DNA of 15,207 nucleotides from Clostridia bacterium (GCA_008668455.1 RQCD01000061.1:1-15207), one strand, 5' to 3'; shown: positions 1-7,392, numbered from the stretch's first letter. The notes: generated by a model not told the origin, from the sequence alone. Program-made: numbers and translations.

Positions 1-2271
1 GTGGCAGAAGGAATCATAGAGGGTGATGATGTTACGGTTGCAATGCCCGCCACCGGTATTTTCGCTCAGGAGGAAATCGGTGCAGATATTTCGGTTACAC
101 CGGATGAATTTGTACTTTCCGGCGAAAAGAAGATGAATTACAATGTTGCAAAGCCGGAGAATTTAAAGGCAACAATCCGGCCGGCGGATATTACTGTGAC
201 AGCGCAAAGTCCGGTTAAGGGCAAGGGCGATCAGGATCCGGAATTAAAATGGAATCTGACCGACGGACAGCTTTACGGAACAGACGCACTCTCCGGCACA
301 CTTTCCAGAGCGCCGGGTGAGGAGGCAGGCGAATATGATATCCTGCAAGGCTCGCTTGCAGCGCCGGCAAATTATCAGCTGACCTATGTTCCCGGAAAAC
401 TGACGATTGTAGATAAGACTGTACAAAAGCTGAACTTCTATGCAATTCCGGAAAAAACCTACGGAGACGCAGATTTTAAGCTCCTGGTTGACCCGGATGA
501 ACATGCACAGCTTTCCGAATTTACCTATACCTCATCGAATCCGGAGGTTGCAGCGATAGAAGCGGATGGAACGGTGAAGATTTTGGGTGCAGGCCAGACG
601 GAAATTACTGTGAATCAGGCAGGAAATTCTTATTATGCACCTGCATCAGAAACGAAGACATTGACTGTTTTAAAGAAAGCGCTCAGATTCAGCATGCCGG
701 AAACCACGCTGAACTATGGAGATCCGATCAGTCTGCCGATTTCCGGAGACGGATTTGTTTCCGAGGCGGATCGGAATGCAATTACTCCGTCAGTAAAAGC
801 AAGCGGCTATAAAAAGGCAGTTGGCAGCTATGATGTAAAGCTGTCGGGTGCAGAGTCGGCAAACTATGAAATCTCCTATGCGGATTCCAAGCTGACAATT
901 GCGGCGAAAACGCTTACGATCACCGCACTTTCGGTATTCTCCAAAGCGGCAGACGGAACACAGAATGCGGTGTTAAATCCATCCTCCTTCCGGGCAGACG
1001 GCATTGTTTCCGGAGATGATGTCCGCATTGATACCGAAAAGACAACAGCTCAGTTTGCATCCGCAGACGCAGGAGACAATATTCCGGTTACTATTTCAAA
1101 TATTACCCTGACGGGTGCAGATGCCGGCAATTATCTGCTTGCATCGGACACGTTCCAGACAGCGGCATCCATCAAGGCAGAATTAAAGGCAGCAGACGTA
1201 GCAGCGCAGTTAAGCGCTCCGCTGGTTGTGAAAAATACGAGACAGCTCGCTTTGCCATCCGTTCCGGATGGGTTCATGGTAAGCCTGAAATCCTCGGATA
1301 AGCCGGAGATTCTAAAAATCGACGGAACGATTGTTCCAGTTGGAGAGAACACCGAGGTTTCGGTTGTATTTGAGGTAAAGAGTGCGGCGAATGCAGAGGA
1401 TATAGCAGAGACAGCGGCAATGACCATTGTCATTCCGGAATCTGACCGTGTGAAGATTACAGCAACGGCGGAGAACGGGAAAATCTATGGTGTTGGTGAT
1501 TATGTCTGGGGTAACGAGGTAACGCTGACGGCTGTTCCTGTTAATAAGTATCAGCTGGAGGGCTGGTATCAGGATGGAACGCGGCTTTCCACAAATAGTA
1601 CCTATTCCTTTACTGCAACAGAGGATACCGATTTAGAAGCAAAGTTTGAAATCAGAAAAACCGGCGGTATCTTAGCCGGCCCGGTAGAATTTCAGGTTGC
1701 ATTTATCACAAACGGCGGTTCAAGAATTGAGCCGGTGATGGTTCCCAGAAACAGCACCGTGAAAGAGCCGGCGCAGCCGACAAAGGCAGGCTATCATTTC
1801 GCAGGTTGGTATGCTGACAGCGGCTTTAAAACGAAGTACGATTTTGACACCAAGGTAACCACCTCCTATTCCATTTATGCAAAGTGGGAAAAGAATGAAG
1901 GCTACTCCATGATTCTGACGATTGGAAATACCAATGCGATTATTAATGGCAGCAGCGTAAAAAATGATGTTGCACCGATTATCCGGGACGACCGTACCTT
2001 TACTCCGTCACGCTTTGTGGCTGAGCAGTTAGGAGCAAAGGTGGCATGGGATGCAGCGGATCGGATTGTTACAATCACATCAGGCAGCACAACCATTAAA
2101 CTGATTATCGGATCGAATGTTGCTTATGTAAATGACAAGTCCTATGAAATGGACACTGCGGCATTTATCGAAAATGACCGTACCTATACACCGGCACGTT
2201 TTGTGGCAGAAAAGCTTGGCGCAAGCGTTACTTGGGATGAGGATAACCGCAGAGTGACTATCACTAAGTAA
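1..2271 (+). CDS. Repeat-rich cell-surface protein, 5'-truncated by the window edge (YDG/MBG, InlB-type repeats, Cu-amine-oxidase-N domain)
   Basis: The frame is open from base 1 and no ribosome binding site is visible, so the first GTG is probably an internal Val codon. Supporting this, residues 1-59 match only the later part of a YDG domain whose full version recurs at about 301-390; both carry a 'GI..GDDV' core. Visible order: partial YDG (1-59), MBG-like domain (60-140), Ig-like domain with 'SSNPEVAAI' (141-224), second MBG (225-300), YDG (301-390), Ig-like (391-480), a 'GWY' repeat domain (481-555), an InlB B-repeat with 'GYHFAGWY' and 'YAKW' (556-632), and a C-terminal copper-amine-oxidase N-terminal stalk domain with two similar halves ('DDRTFTPSRFVAEQLGA' and 'NDRTYTPARFVAEKLGA'). 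No LPXTG motif or SLH domain follows. This is a typical secreted or wall-associated protein of Clostridia. The role is probably adhesion or envelope structure; the signal peptide and any catalytic or binding domain would lie upstream. Confidence 0.85.
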   Translation: MAEGIIEGDDVTVAMPATGIFAQEEIGADISVTPDEFVLSGEKKMNYNVAKPENLKATIRPADITVTAQSPVKGKGDQDPELKWNLTDGQLYGTDALSGTLSRAPGEEAGEYDILQGSLAAPANYQLTYVPGKLTIVDKTVQKLNFYAIPEKTYGDADFKLLVDPDEHAQLSEFTYTSSNPEVAAIEADGTVKILGAGQTEITVNQAGNSYYAPASETKTLTVLKKALRFSMPETTLNYGDPISLPISGDGFVSEADRNAITPSVKASGYKKAVGSYDVKLSGAESANYEISYADSKLTIAAKTLTITALSVFSKAADGTQNAVLNPSSFRADGIVSGDDVRIDTEKTTAQFASADAGDNIPVTISNITLTGADAGNYLLASDTFQTAASIKAELKAADVAAQLSAPLVVKNTRQLALPSVPDGFMVSLKSSDKPEILKIDGTIVPVGENTEVSVVFEVKSAANAEDIAETAAMTIVIPESDRVKITATAENGKIYGVGDYVWGNEVTLTAVPVNKYQLEGWYQDGTRLSTNSTYSFTATEDTDLEAKFEIRKTGGILAGPVEFQVAFITNGGSRIEPVMVPRNSTVKEPAQPTKAGYHFAGWYADSGFKTKYDFDTKVTTSYSIYAKWEKNEGYSMILTIGNTNAIINGSSVKNDVAPIIRDDRTFTPSRFVAEQLGAKVAWDAADRIVTITSGSTTIKLIIGSNVAYVNDKSYEMDTAAFIENDRTYTPARFVAEKLGASVTWDEDNRRVTITK

Positions 2272-2325
2272 CAAGCAGAGGGAATCAAGAGAATCCCTCG
2301 CTTCAGTCCCCCCTTCTAAATAAAT

Positions 2326-2356
2326 GCAACCCCCGGAGCGATGCTCCGGGGGTTGC
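2326..2356. terminator. Bidirectional stem-loop between convergent genes
   Basis: A perfect 14-bp stem, GCAACCCCCGGAGC (2326-2339) with its complement at 2343-2356, has a 3-nt loop. It lies between the end of the surface protein gene (2271) and the end of the convergent ThuA gene (2366). Read on the minus strand it is followed by ATTTATTT, and on the plus strand by a looser T-rich stretch, so it can serve both genes. A weaker stem (GAGGGA/TCCCTC, 2278-2299) sits just after the first stop codon. Confidence 0.75.
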
Positions 2357-2365
2357 TGCTTTGGG

Positions 2366-3088
2366 TTACTTTTCAAGCTTTTCCGTAATCTGCGGAAATT
2401 CAATTTCCGGGATTCTGTATTCCGGCGCTGCCCAGTGGACAGCGTTTTTAATGACGGTCTGCACATCCTGATTGTAATAAATCGGATAGGTTTCGTGTCC
2501 CGGCTGGAAGTAGAAAATTTTTCCTAAGCCGCGTTTCCAGCAGCATCCGCTGCGGAATACCTCACCGCCTTCATACCAGGTGATTGTCAGGAGATCGTCC
2601 GGAGCGGGGATGTCGAAACGCTCTGAATAGGTTTCCTCATGCTCCAGTTCAATAAACGGTTTGTTGATCCCTTTTAAAATCGGATGCTCCGGGGAGAGAA
2701 TCCAAAGTCTTGTCTTGTCTCCGTCCTCACGCCAGGAAAGAGAGCCGCTTGTACCTAAGAGCATTGAAAACGGACGTGAGGCATGTGCAGAGTGCAGAAA
2801 AATGATTCCCATGCCCTTTAATACTGCCTCTTTTACACGGTTTGCCTCCTCATAGGTAATTTCGGCATGCCCAACGTGTGCCCAGTAAATCAAAACATCT
2901 GTTTCATCCAGCATTTTTTGGGAGAATCCATGCTCCGGATCCTGCTGTGTTGCTGTTCTGATCTCTAGCTCTTCGTCTGTTTTTAAAAAGTCTGCAATCG
3001 CCTGATGAATCCCGTTTGGGTATATTTTTTTGACTGGTTCTTCTGTTTGTTCGTGAATAAATTCGTTCCAAACTGTTACTCGAATCAT
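2366..3088 (-). CDS. ThuA-like domain protein (trehalose-utilisation type, class-I glutamine-amidotransferase-like fold)
   Basis: This 240-residue cytoplasmic protein spans a ThuA domain along its full length. It opens with a 'IRVTVWNEF' strand, then 'DVLIYWAHVGHAEI' (about 64-77), 'GIIFLHSAH' (94-102), a 'HPI' turn (135-137), 'IFYFQPGHETYP' (191-202) and 'NAVHWAA' (215-221), all typical of the family. In rhizobia ThuA acts with the Gfo/Idh/MocA protein ThuB in trehalose catabolism through a 3-keto intermediate; the chemistry of most ThuA homologues is not established. The start has a good site (AAAAAAGGAG, 8 nt before ATG). It is the last gene of the minus-strand operon, 67 nt after the oxidoreductase stop, with a perfect hairpin in that gap. 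No Cys-His-Glu amidase triad is obvious. The family call is firm; the reaction is unknown. Confidence 0.85.
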   Translation of the reverse strand: MIRVTVWNEFIHEQTEEPVKKIYPNGIHQAIADFLKTDEELEIRTATQQDPEHGFSQKMLDETDVLIYWAHVGHAEITYEEANRVKEAVLKGMGIIFLHSAHASRPFSMLLGTSGSLSWREDGDKTRLWILSPEHPILKGINKPFIELEHEETYSERFDIPAPDDLLTITWYEGGEVFRSGCCWKRGLGKIFYFQPGHETYPIYYNQDVQTVIKNAVHWAAPEYRIPEIEFPQITEKLEK

Positions 3089-3110
3089 AGTATTGTCTCC
3101 TTTTTTGGCG

Positions 3111-3149
3111 GGACAATCCCTCAGTCACTTCGTGACTGAGGGATTGTCC
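3111..3149. repeat. Perfect 18-bp inverted repeat, palindromic intergenic element copy A
   Basis: GGACAATCCCTCAGTCAC (3111-3128) is exactly complemented by 3132-3149 around a 3-nt loop. The left arm shares ACAATCCCTCAGTC with copies at 8398 and 9495. It lies within the operon, between the second oxidoreductase and ThuA, ending about 12 nt before the ThuA Shine-Dalgarno. There is no U-run on the operon strand, so it looks like a mobile-type repeat or an mRNA-stabilising hairpin rather than a terminator. Confidence 0.85.
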
Positions 3150-3155
3150 TCTTAT

Positions 3156-4217
3156 TTAAATATTTGTGTGAATTGCGTCTCCGGTTTCGGCAGACTGGAA
3201 TGCTGCCTCCATCACCCGCATCACACGCATCGCCTGTGCCGGGGTTATTTTTAAGGGAGCAACGCCATCCAATGCGTCGATCAGCTGCCAGTAAACCGGG
3301 TTTAAGTTATCCACAACATCCTCCGGCGCAGAAAGCGGAATTGTTTCTACAGAATCCTCGCTTCTGGGCGCCATTGTTTTGGATGGACCAACCTTGTTTT
3401 TGGTGATTTCAGCGCCCCATGTGTCCTCACGCTTGACACAGCGGACAATTTTTCCGGAGCAATCCCAATCATCAATCTGGAGTGTTCCGTTTTTACCAAG
3501 CACATACCAACGCGGATGTGTGATAAAGTTATTTGTGGAAACCTCTACATGTGCGGTTACACCGTTATCAAACTGCATGGTCAGGCGAAAATTGTCGTCC
3601 ACCTCCGGGTAATTGATGCTGTACATTTTGCAGTATACGGAGGTTACCCTTGCATCATAAAGATACATCAGCTGGTCGATCAGATGAACACCCCAGTCGA
3701 GCATCATGCCGCCGCCCTGAGCTTTTGTTGTACGCCAGCCGGCAGGAACGCCGCGCGAACCCTCAACACGGGATTCAATCACATAAACATCGCCCAGAAT
3801 GCCGGATTCAATGGAGCGTTTCATCAGAACAAAGTCCTTGTTGACGCGCCGGTTTTGGTCAATGGCGAATATCTTGCCGGTTTCCTCTGCTACCTGCATA
3901 ATCTCCGCAAGTTCATCCGAGGTGATGGTAACCGGCTTTTCACAAAGCACGTTCTTGCCGGCACGGAGCGCCTCAATGGCAAAATCCTTGTGCAGATCGT
4001 TTGGAACGGCAATCAGAACCAAATCAATTTCCGGATCGTCTAAAATTTCCTGACGGGAGGAATAGGGATAAAGTCCCACGCTTTTTGCATACTCCATCCG
4101 TTCTGGATTTAGGTCAAATACACCCTTTACATGAATTCTCTCAAGCTCGTGCGACTGCTTGAAATGATGCGAAGCCATGCCGCCGAAACCAATATATGCA
4201 ACCTGATAAATTTTCAT
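3156..4217 (-). CDS. Gfo/Idh/MocA family oxidoreductase (operon gene 4)
   Basis: A 353-residue NAD(P)-dependent sugar or polyol dehydrogenase-type protein. The Rossmann nucleotide-binding loop is G10-F-G-G-M-A15. The conserved 'CEKP' motif places the family lysine at K94. The C-terminal alpha/beta domain carries 'GGGMMLDWGVHLID', with D174 and H178 in the positions of the catalytic Asp/His of inositol-dehydrogenase-like members. The likely start is the ATG at 4217, which overlaps the TAA of the upstream TIM-barrel gene (TAATG), implying translational coupling; in-frame GTG codons at 4229 and 4226 are alternatives with a nearby GGAG. Context suggests it oxidises or re-reduces a sugar hydroxyl, giving or consuming a keto-sugar that the neighbouring TIM barrels act on. 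The substrate cannot be read from sequence. Family call firm. Confidence 0.9.
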   Translation of the reverse strand: MKIYQVAYIGFGGMASHHFKQSHELERIHVKGVFDLNPERMEYAKSVGLYPYSSRQEILDDPEIDLVLIAVPNDLHKDFAIEALRAGKNVLCEKPVTITSDELAEIMQVAEETGKIFAIDQNRRVNKDFVLMKRSIESGILGDVYVIESRVEGSRGVPAGWRTTKAQGGGMMLDWGVHLIDQLMYLYDARVTSVYCKMYSINYPEVDDNFRLTMQFDNGVTAHVEVSTNNFITHPRWYVLGKNGTLQIDDWDCSGKIVRCVKREDTWGAEITKNKVGPSKTMAPRSEDSVETIPLSAPEDVVDNLNPVYWQLIDALDGVAPLKITPAQAMRVMRVMEAAFQSAETGDAIHTNI

Positions 4218-5182
4218 TATGCCCACCACATTTCTCCGGGATTTTCGTAAATTAAAGTTTTCTTTAAGAAGCTGACTGCCTTTTCCAAGCCCTCTTTCGG
4301 GGACATTAAGCCGTCCTCATGCTCAATCGAAATTGCGCCGTCATAACCGGTAGTCTTGAGCATGCTGATGATGTCGTTCCAAACAGTCTGGTCATGTCCA
4401 TAGCCAATGGTGCGGAATGACCAGGAACGGTTCTTGATGTCGCCGTAACCCTTTGTATCTAAGACTCCGTTAATTGCACAGTTGCGCTCGTCAATCCGGG
4501 TATCCTTTGCGTGGAAGTGGTAAATTGCTCCCTCCATTGCGCGGATTGCTTCTACCGGATTAATTCCCTGCCAGAACAGGTGGCTCGGATCAAAGTTTGC
4601 ACCAATTATGTCACCGACAGCGGCACGCAATTTTAAGAGTGTTTCCGGATTGTATACCACAAATCCGGGGTGCATCTCAAATGCAATTTTCTTAATATGG
4701 TGTGCCTTTGCAAATTCCGCCATCTCTTTCCAGTATGGAATCACCTTTTCATTCCATTGCCAGTCTAAAATTTTTCCGAAATCATCCGGCCAGGGACAGG
4801 TAACCCAGTTGGGATATTTTGAGGTTTCGCAGTCGCCGGGGCAGCCGGAAAAGCCGATGACGGTATCAACCCCTAATGCTTCTGCTGCTAAGATTGCATT
4901 CCGGGACTGACGGTCGAAATCCTCTGCAATTACTTTTTGCGGATGGAGGGGATTTCCGTGGCAGCTGATGCCGGAAATTTCAATATGATGATCGGACAAC
5001 AGTTTTTTATATGCTGTCACATTTTCCGGGGACGCTAAAAGCTCCTCCGGTTTTAAATGGTTGTTGCCCGGAAAGCCGCCTGCTCCGATCTCAATGCAGT
5101 CTACACCCAGACTCTCTAAATATGTTAATGCTTCTTCAAAGCTCATGCCGGCTAATACCGGATTCATAACGCCAAGCTTCAT
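4217..5182 (-). CDS. Sugar phosphate isomerase/epimerase-like TIM barrel (AP-endonuclease-2 fold), operon gene 3
   Basis: This 321-residue xylose-isomerase-like TIM barrel has likely divalent-metal ligands in the expected order: E169 ('AFEMHPGF', with H171), D198 and H201 ('NFDPSHL'), H224 ('YHFHAKD') and E287 ('SIEHED'). A distinctive loop at about 113-131 is rich in Cys and Trp ('CPGDC', 'NWVTCPWP') and may shape the active site. The start is the ATG at 5182 behind AAAGGAGG; an in-frame ATG 45 nt upstream lies inside a hairpin and lacks a good site. Its stop overlaps the next gene's start by one base. Members include inosose dehydratase-type, keto-sugar isomerase and 3-keto-glycoside cleaving enzymes. 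Pairing with oxidoreductases favours action on a keto-sugar. The exact reaction is unassigned. Confidence 0.88.
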   Translation of the reverse strand: MKLGVMNPVLAGMSFEEALTYLESLGVDCIEIGAGGFPGNNHLKPEELLASPENVTAYKKLLSDHHIEISGISCHGNPLHPQKVIAEDFDRQSRNAILAAEALGVDTVIGFSGCPGDCETSKYPNWVTCPWPDDFGKILDWQWNEKVIPYWKEMAEFAKAHHIKKIAFEMHPGFVVYNPETLLKLRAAVGDIIGANFDPSHLFWQGINPVEAIRAMEGAIYHFHAKDTRIDERNCAINGVLDTKGYGDIKNRSWSFRTIGYGHDQTVWNDIISMLKTTGYDGAISIEHEDGLMSPKEGLEKAVSFLKKTLIYENPGEMWWA

Positions 5183-5219
5183 AAAAGTGTCCTCCTTTTT
5201 CAGATAGAGAAAATCGGCA

Positions 5220-5249
5220 GAGGGCATACGCCCTCCACCGTATTTTTTT
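5220..5249 (+). other. Intercistronic stem-loop between the two TIM-barrel genes
   Basis: GAGGGC (5220-5225) pairs with GCCCTC (5230-5235) across a 4-nt loop in the 69-nt gap between operon genes 2 and 3. On the plus strand it is followed by CACCG then TATTTTTTTT, so it resembles an intrinsic terminator for antisense transcripts. On the operon strand the U-run after it is weak, so readthrough or partial attenuation is likely. Confidence 0.5.
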
Positions 5250-5251
5250 TG

Positions 5252-6091
5252 TTAAACTCCTAAGCTTTTTAAATACTCAAAGCTTTGCTTTACAGCCTCT
5301 AACGGTTCGATATTGGTGAAGTCGTCCTGTTCAACAATCAGGTATTCTACGCCAACCTCGTCGCATGCTTTCAGAATTTCCGGCACGTTCATCTTGCCCT
5401 GACCAACCGGACGGTATTCAAAGCCGTTATCCTCACGGGAATCAGTCTTAACATCCATCGGATTTCCGTCGTCGTCGATCAGCTGATATGCCGGACCGCT
5501 CTTAAAGCGCTTGCAGGTAAAGTCCTTTAAATGTACAATATGGGTTCTGCCTGCGTATTTCCGGATGTATTCTGCCGGATTTTCTGCTGCATAGGTTACC
5601 CAGCCGCAGTCAAACTCTGTTTCCAGAAGGTCTGCCGGAACGGCTTCATAAAGCCAATCAATCAGGTTTTTGTTCTGGAATTTATCAAACTCAAAATCGT
5701 GGTTGTGATAGCCGAGCTGAATACCGTTTTCCTTTAATTCCTTGCCAACCTTTTTGATTTCCTCAACGGTCTGCTCGAATTTCGGATGTCCGGCATGCTG
5801 CGATACATCCATCCAAGGGATTACACAGTATTTTACACCCAAGGTTTTTAAATAGTCGATATTTTTCTTTGCGTCGGTTAAAAATACGTCGTAGCCCTGA
5901 TGAACAGAAATTGCCTTTAAGCCGTAGCGATCTAAAAGCTCTCTCATTTCCTCGGCAGTTTTGCCGAAATAGCCGGCAAATTCTACATATTTATAACCAA
6001 TTTCAGAAACAGCCTTCAAGGTTGCCTCTACGTCTTTCTCCATCATGTCGCGGAGGGAGTAAAGCTGTACGCCAACATTAAACTTTTTCAT
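5252..6091 (-). CDS. Sugar phosphate isomerase/epimerase-like TIM barrel (AP-endonuclease-2 fold), operon gene 2
   Basis: A 279-residue single-domain TIM barrel starting 'MKKFNVGVQLYSLRDMM', the usual opening of this family. Candidate metal and catalytic residues are H129-N130-H131 ('GYHNHDFEF'), E158 and D161 ('ETEFDCGW'), H187 and K189 ('VHLKD') and E254 ('VEQD'). The ATG at 6091 has AAAGGTGAG upstream and follows the first oxidoreductase by 15 nt, so the two are surely co-transcribed. It shares the fold but little sequence with the second TIM barrel; the pair are not simple duplicates and probably do consecutive or alternative steps such as isomerisation and cleavage or dehydration of a keto-sugar. 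No signal peptide; cytoplasmic. Family call firm, substrate unknown. Confidence 0.9.
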   Translation of the reverse strand: MKKFNVGVQLYSLRDMMEKDVEATLKAVSEIGYKYVEFAGYFGKTAEEMRELLDRYGLKAISVHQGYDVFLTDAKKNIDYLKTLGVKYCVIPWMDVSQHAGHPKFEQTVEEIKKVGKELKENGIQLGYHNHDFEFDKFQNKNLIDWLYEAVPADLLETEFDCGWVTYAAENPAEYIRKYAGRTHIVHLKDFTCKRFKSGPAYQLIDDDGNPMDVKTDSREDNGFEYRPVGQGKMNVPEILKACDEVGVEYLIVEQDDFTNIEPLEAVKQSFEYLKSLGV

Positions 6092-6106
6092 AATTTCTCA
6101 CCTTTC

Positions 6107-7270
6107 TCATTCCGGAATAACAATTTCAACCTCATGACCGGCTTTTGCAGACTTCACCAAACCGTCGATAATTGCCTGGTTATAGAGAATCTGCGAGGAC
6201 GGAACCGGAGCAGGAAGTCCGTATTTTGCAGCGTCTAAGAAAGTACGGATTTTCTTTGCAAATAAATCAAGACCGTCGCTCGGAATGATCGGGATTTGCG
6301 TTTCAACCTGTTCGCCTGCAACCTCGTGATAAATGGTCATCGGACCGCCGACCGTTCCGTTCCAGCACTCTGTGGACGGGATTCTTAAGCCGCCCTTTGT
6401 GCCGAGGATGATGGTGTCTCCCGGTGTGTCCATATTCATTGCCCATGCAATACGGAAGTCTAAGAGAATGTCGCCCTCTAAACGGATGAATGCAGCGCCG
6501 AAATCGTCTACACCGAACAGCTTTGCGTATTCCGGATGATCCGGGTTCTTGTAATAATCCGGGTTTGTTCCGAAGTATGCGGATTTATAGCCGGAAACGG
6601 TTAAAGGCTTCGGATAACCGATTGCATTTAATACCATGTCCAGAGAATAGCAGCCGATATCGCCCAATGCGCCGATTCCTGCGGTTTTGTCCTCAATAAA
6701 GGTTGTACCGAACGGTGTCGGAATGCCGCGCCGTCTGCCGCCGCCTGTCTGAATGTAATAAATTTTTCCTAATTCGCCTGATTCACAGATTTTTTTGATC
6801 ATCTGCATGTTCGGGTCAAAACGCGGCTGGAATCCGATAGAAAGAACTTTTCCGCTTTCCTTTTCTGCTTTCATGATCTCTACTGCTTCCTCTGTGGTTA
6901 CGCACATTGGCTTCTCTAAGAGAACGTGCAGGCCTTTCTTTAAGGAATCAATTGCGCAGACTGCGTGGGTGCGGTTATAAGTACAAACGCTGACAGCGTC
7001 TAAATCGGTTTCCTTTTCCAGCATTTCGGTGTGGCTTTCGTAGCATCTTACATTTTCCAGACCAAACTCCTTGAAAAATTCCTTTGCTTTTCCCGGAACT
7101 AAATCTGCGCCGGCAACGATTTCAACGTCCGGCATCTGAAGATATGCCTGCATATGTGCCTTTGCAATCCAGCCTGTTCCGATAATGCCGACCTTAACCT
7201 TTTTCGATGCATCAACTGCTTTCTCGCCTTCCTGGTTTTCTTTAAACATGTTTAAAATGTCTTCTGCCAT
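6107..7270 (-). CDS. Gfo/Idh/MocA family oxidoreductase (operon gene 1)
   Basis: A 387-residue protein, with about 24 extra residues before the Rossmann domain. The nucleotide loop is G31-T-G-W-I-A36 and the lysine of 'LLEKP' is K120. In the catalytic motif 'GDIGCYSLD' D204 is present, but the position taken by His in inositol-dehydrogenase-like members is Tyr208, as in glucose-fructose-oxidoreductase-type and related members. This suggests chemistry or substrate different from operon gene 4. The ATG at 7270 is chosen because AAAGG lies 9 nt upstream; the ATG at 7279 would sit directly against that site. It is the first gene of the operon, with a leader of about 107 nt from the predicted promoter, divergent from an AraC regulator. 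Probably NAD(P)-dependent oxidation or reduction of a sugar or glycoside. Confidence 0.9.
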   Translation of the reverse strand: MAEDILNMFKENQEGEKAVDASKKVKVGIIGTGWIAKAHMQAYLQMPDVEIVAGADLVPGKAKEFFKEFGLENVRCYESHTEMLEKETDLDAVSVCTYNRTHAVCAIDSLKKGLHVLLEKPMCVTTEEAVEIMKAEKESGKVLSIGFQPRFDPNMQMIKKICESGELGKIYYIQTGGGRRRGIPTPFGTTFIEDKTAGIGALGDIGCYSLDMVLNAIGYPKPLTVSGYKSAYFGTNPDYYKNPDHPEYAKLFGVDDFGAAFIRLEGDILLDFRIAWAMNMDTPGDTIILGTKGGLRIPSTECWNGTVGGPMTIYHEVAGEQVETQIPIIPSDGLDLFAKKIRTFLDAAKYGLPAPVPSSQILYNQAIIDGLVKSAKAGHEVEIVIPE

Positions 7271-7330
7271 GTTCTTCATCCTTTCTGAATTTGAATTTTT
7301 TTGGACAGTGCGCCGGACATTCTGACCGGC

Positions 7331-7353
7331 GGTAAGCTTACCTTTGTAAGCTT
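7331..7353. promoter_or_regulatory. Palindrome and repeat in operon leader, candidate operator or RNA hairpin
   Basis: GGTAAGCTTACC (7331-7342) is a perfect 12-bp palindrome. GTAAGCTT recurs at 7346-7353, making a 14-bp spaced direct repeat and also an 8-bp inverted pair (AAGCTTAC/GTAAGCTT) with a CTTT loop. It lies downstream of the operon's predicted start site. It could be a regulator site or a leader hairpin; AraC proteins usually bind direct repeats. A second, GC-rich stem (CGCCGG/CCGGCG, 7311-7331) adjoins it. Confidence 0.4.
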
Positions 7354-7383
7354 GTGACAAAATATTTTTCTATTTTCAAGCAA

Positions 7384-7392
7384 AGTATAGCA
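7384..7392 (-). promoter_or_regulatory. Promoter (-10 region) of the sugar operon
   Basis: On the minus strand TGC-TATACT (extended -10; hexamer at 7384-7389) sits about 107 nt before the first operon gene. No good -35 is visible at 17 nt, which fits a promoter that needs an activator such as the divergent AraC protein. The would-be -35 region overlaps the regulator's own promoter. Confidence 0.55.

Noticed and set aside
1..3. GTG at base 1 as true start codon of the surface protein
   Set aside because: The protein begins mid-way through a YDG domain, and nothing upstream is visible, so a window-edge truncation is more likely.
3164..4053. Plus-strand open frames antisense to the second oxidoreductase
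   Set aside because: They are shadows of a conserved gene; translations show no family motifs and starts lack ribosome binding sites.
4217..7270. A C-glycoside deglycosidase (DgpBC-type) cluster, as TIM barrels and Gfo/Idh/MocA enzymes are side by side
   Set aside because: The small partner subunit (DUF6379-type) needed for the known two-subunit lyase is not encoded anywhere in the window, so only a general keto-sugar route is claimed.
7271..7383. Riboswitch in the operon leader
   Set aside because: The leader has two short stems but no recognisable aptamer core and no terminator or anti-terminator alternative; the A-rich stretch after the GC stem is on the wrong strand for termination.
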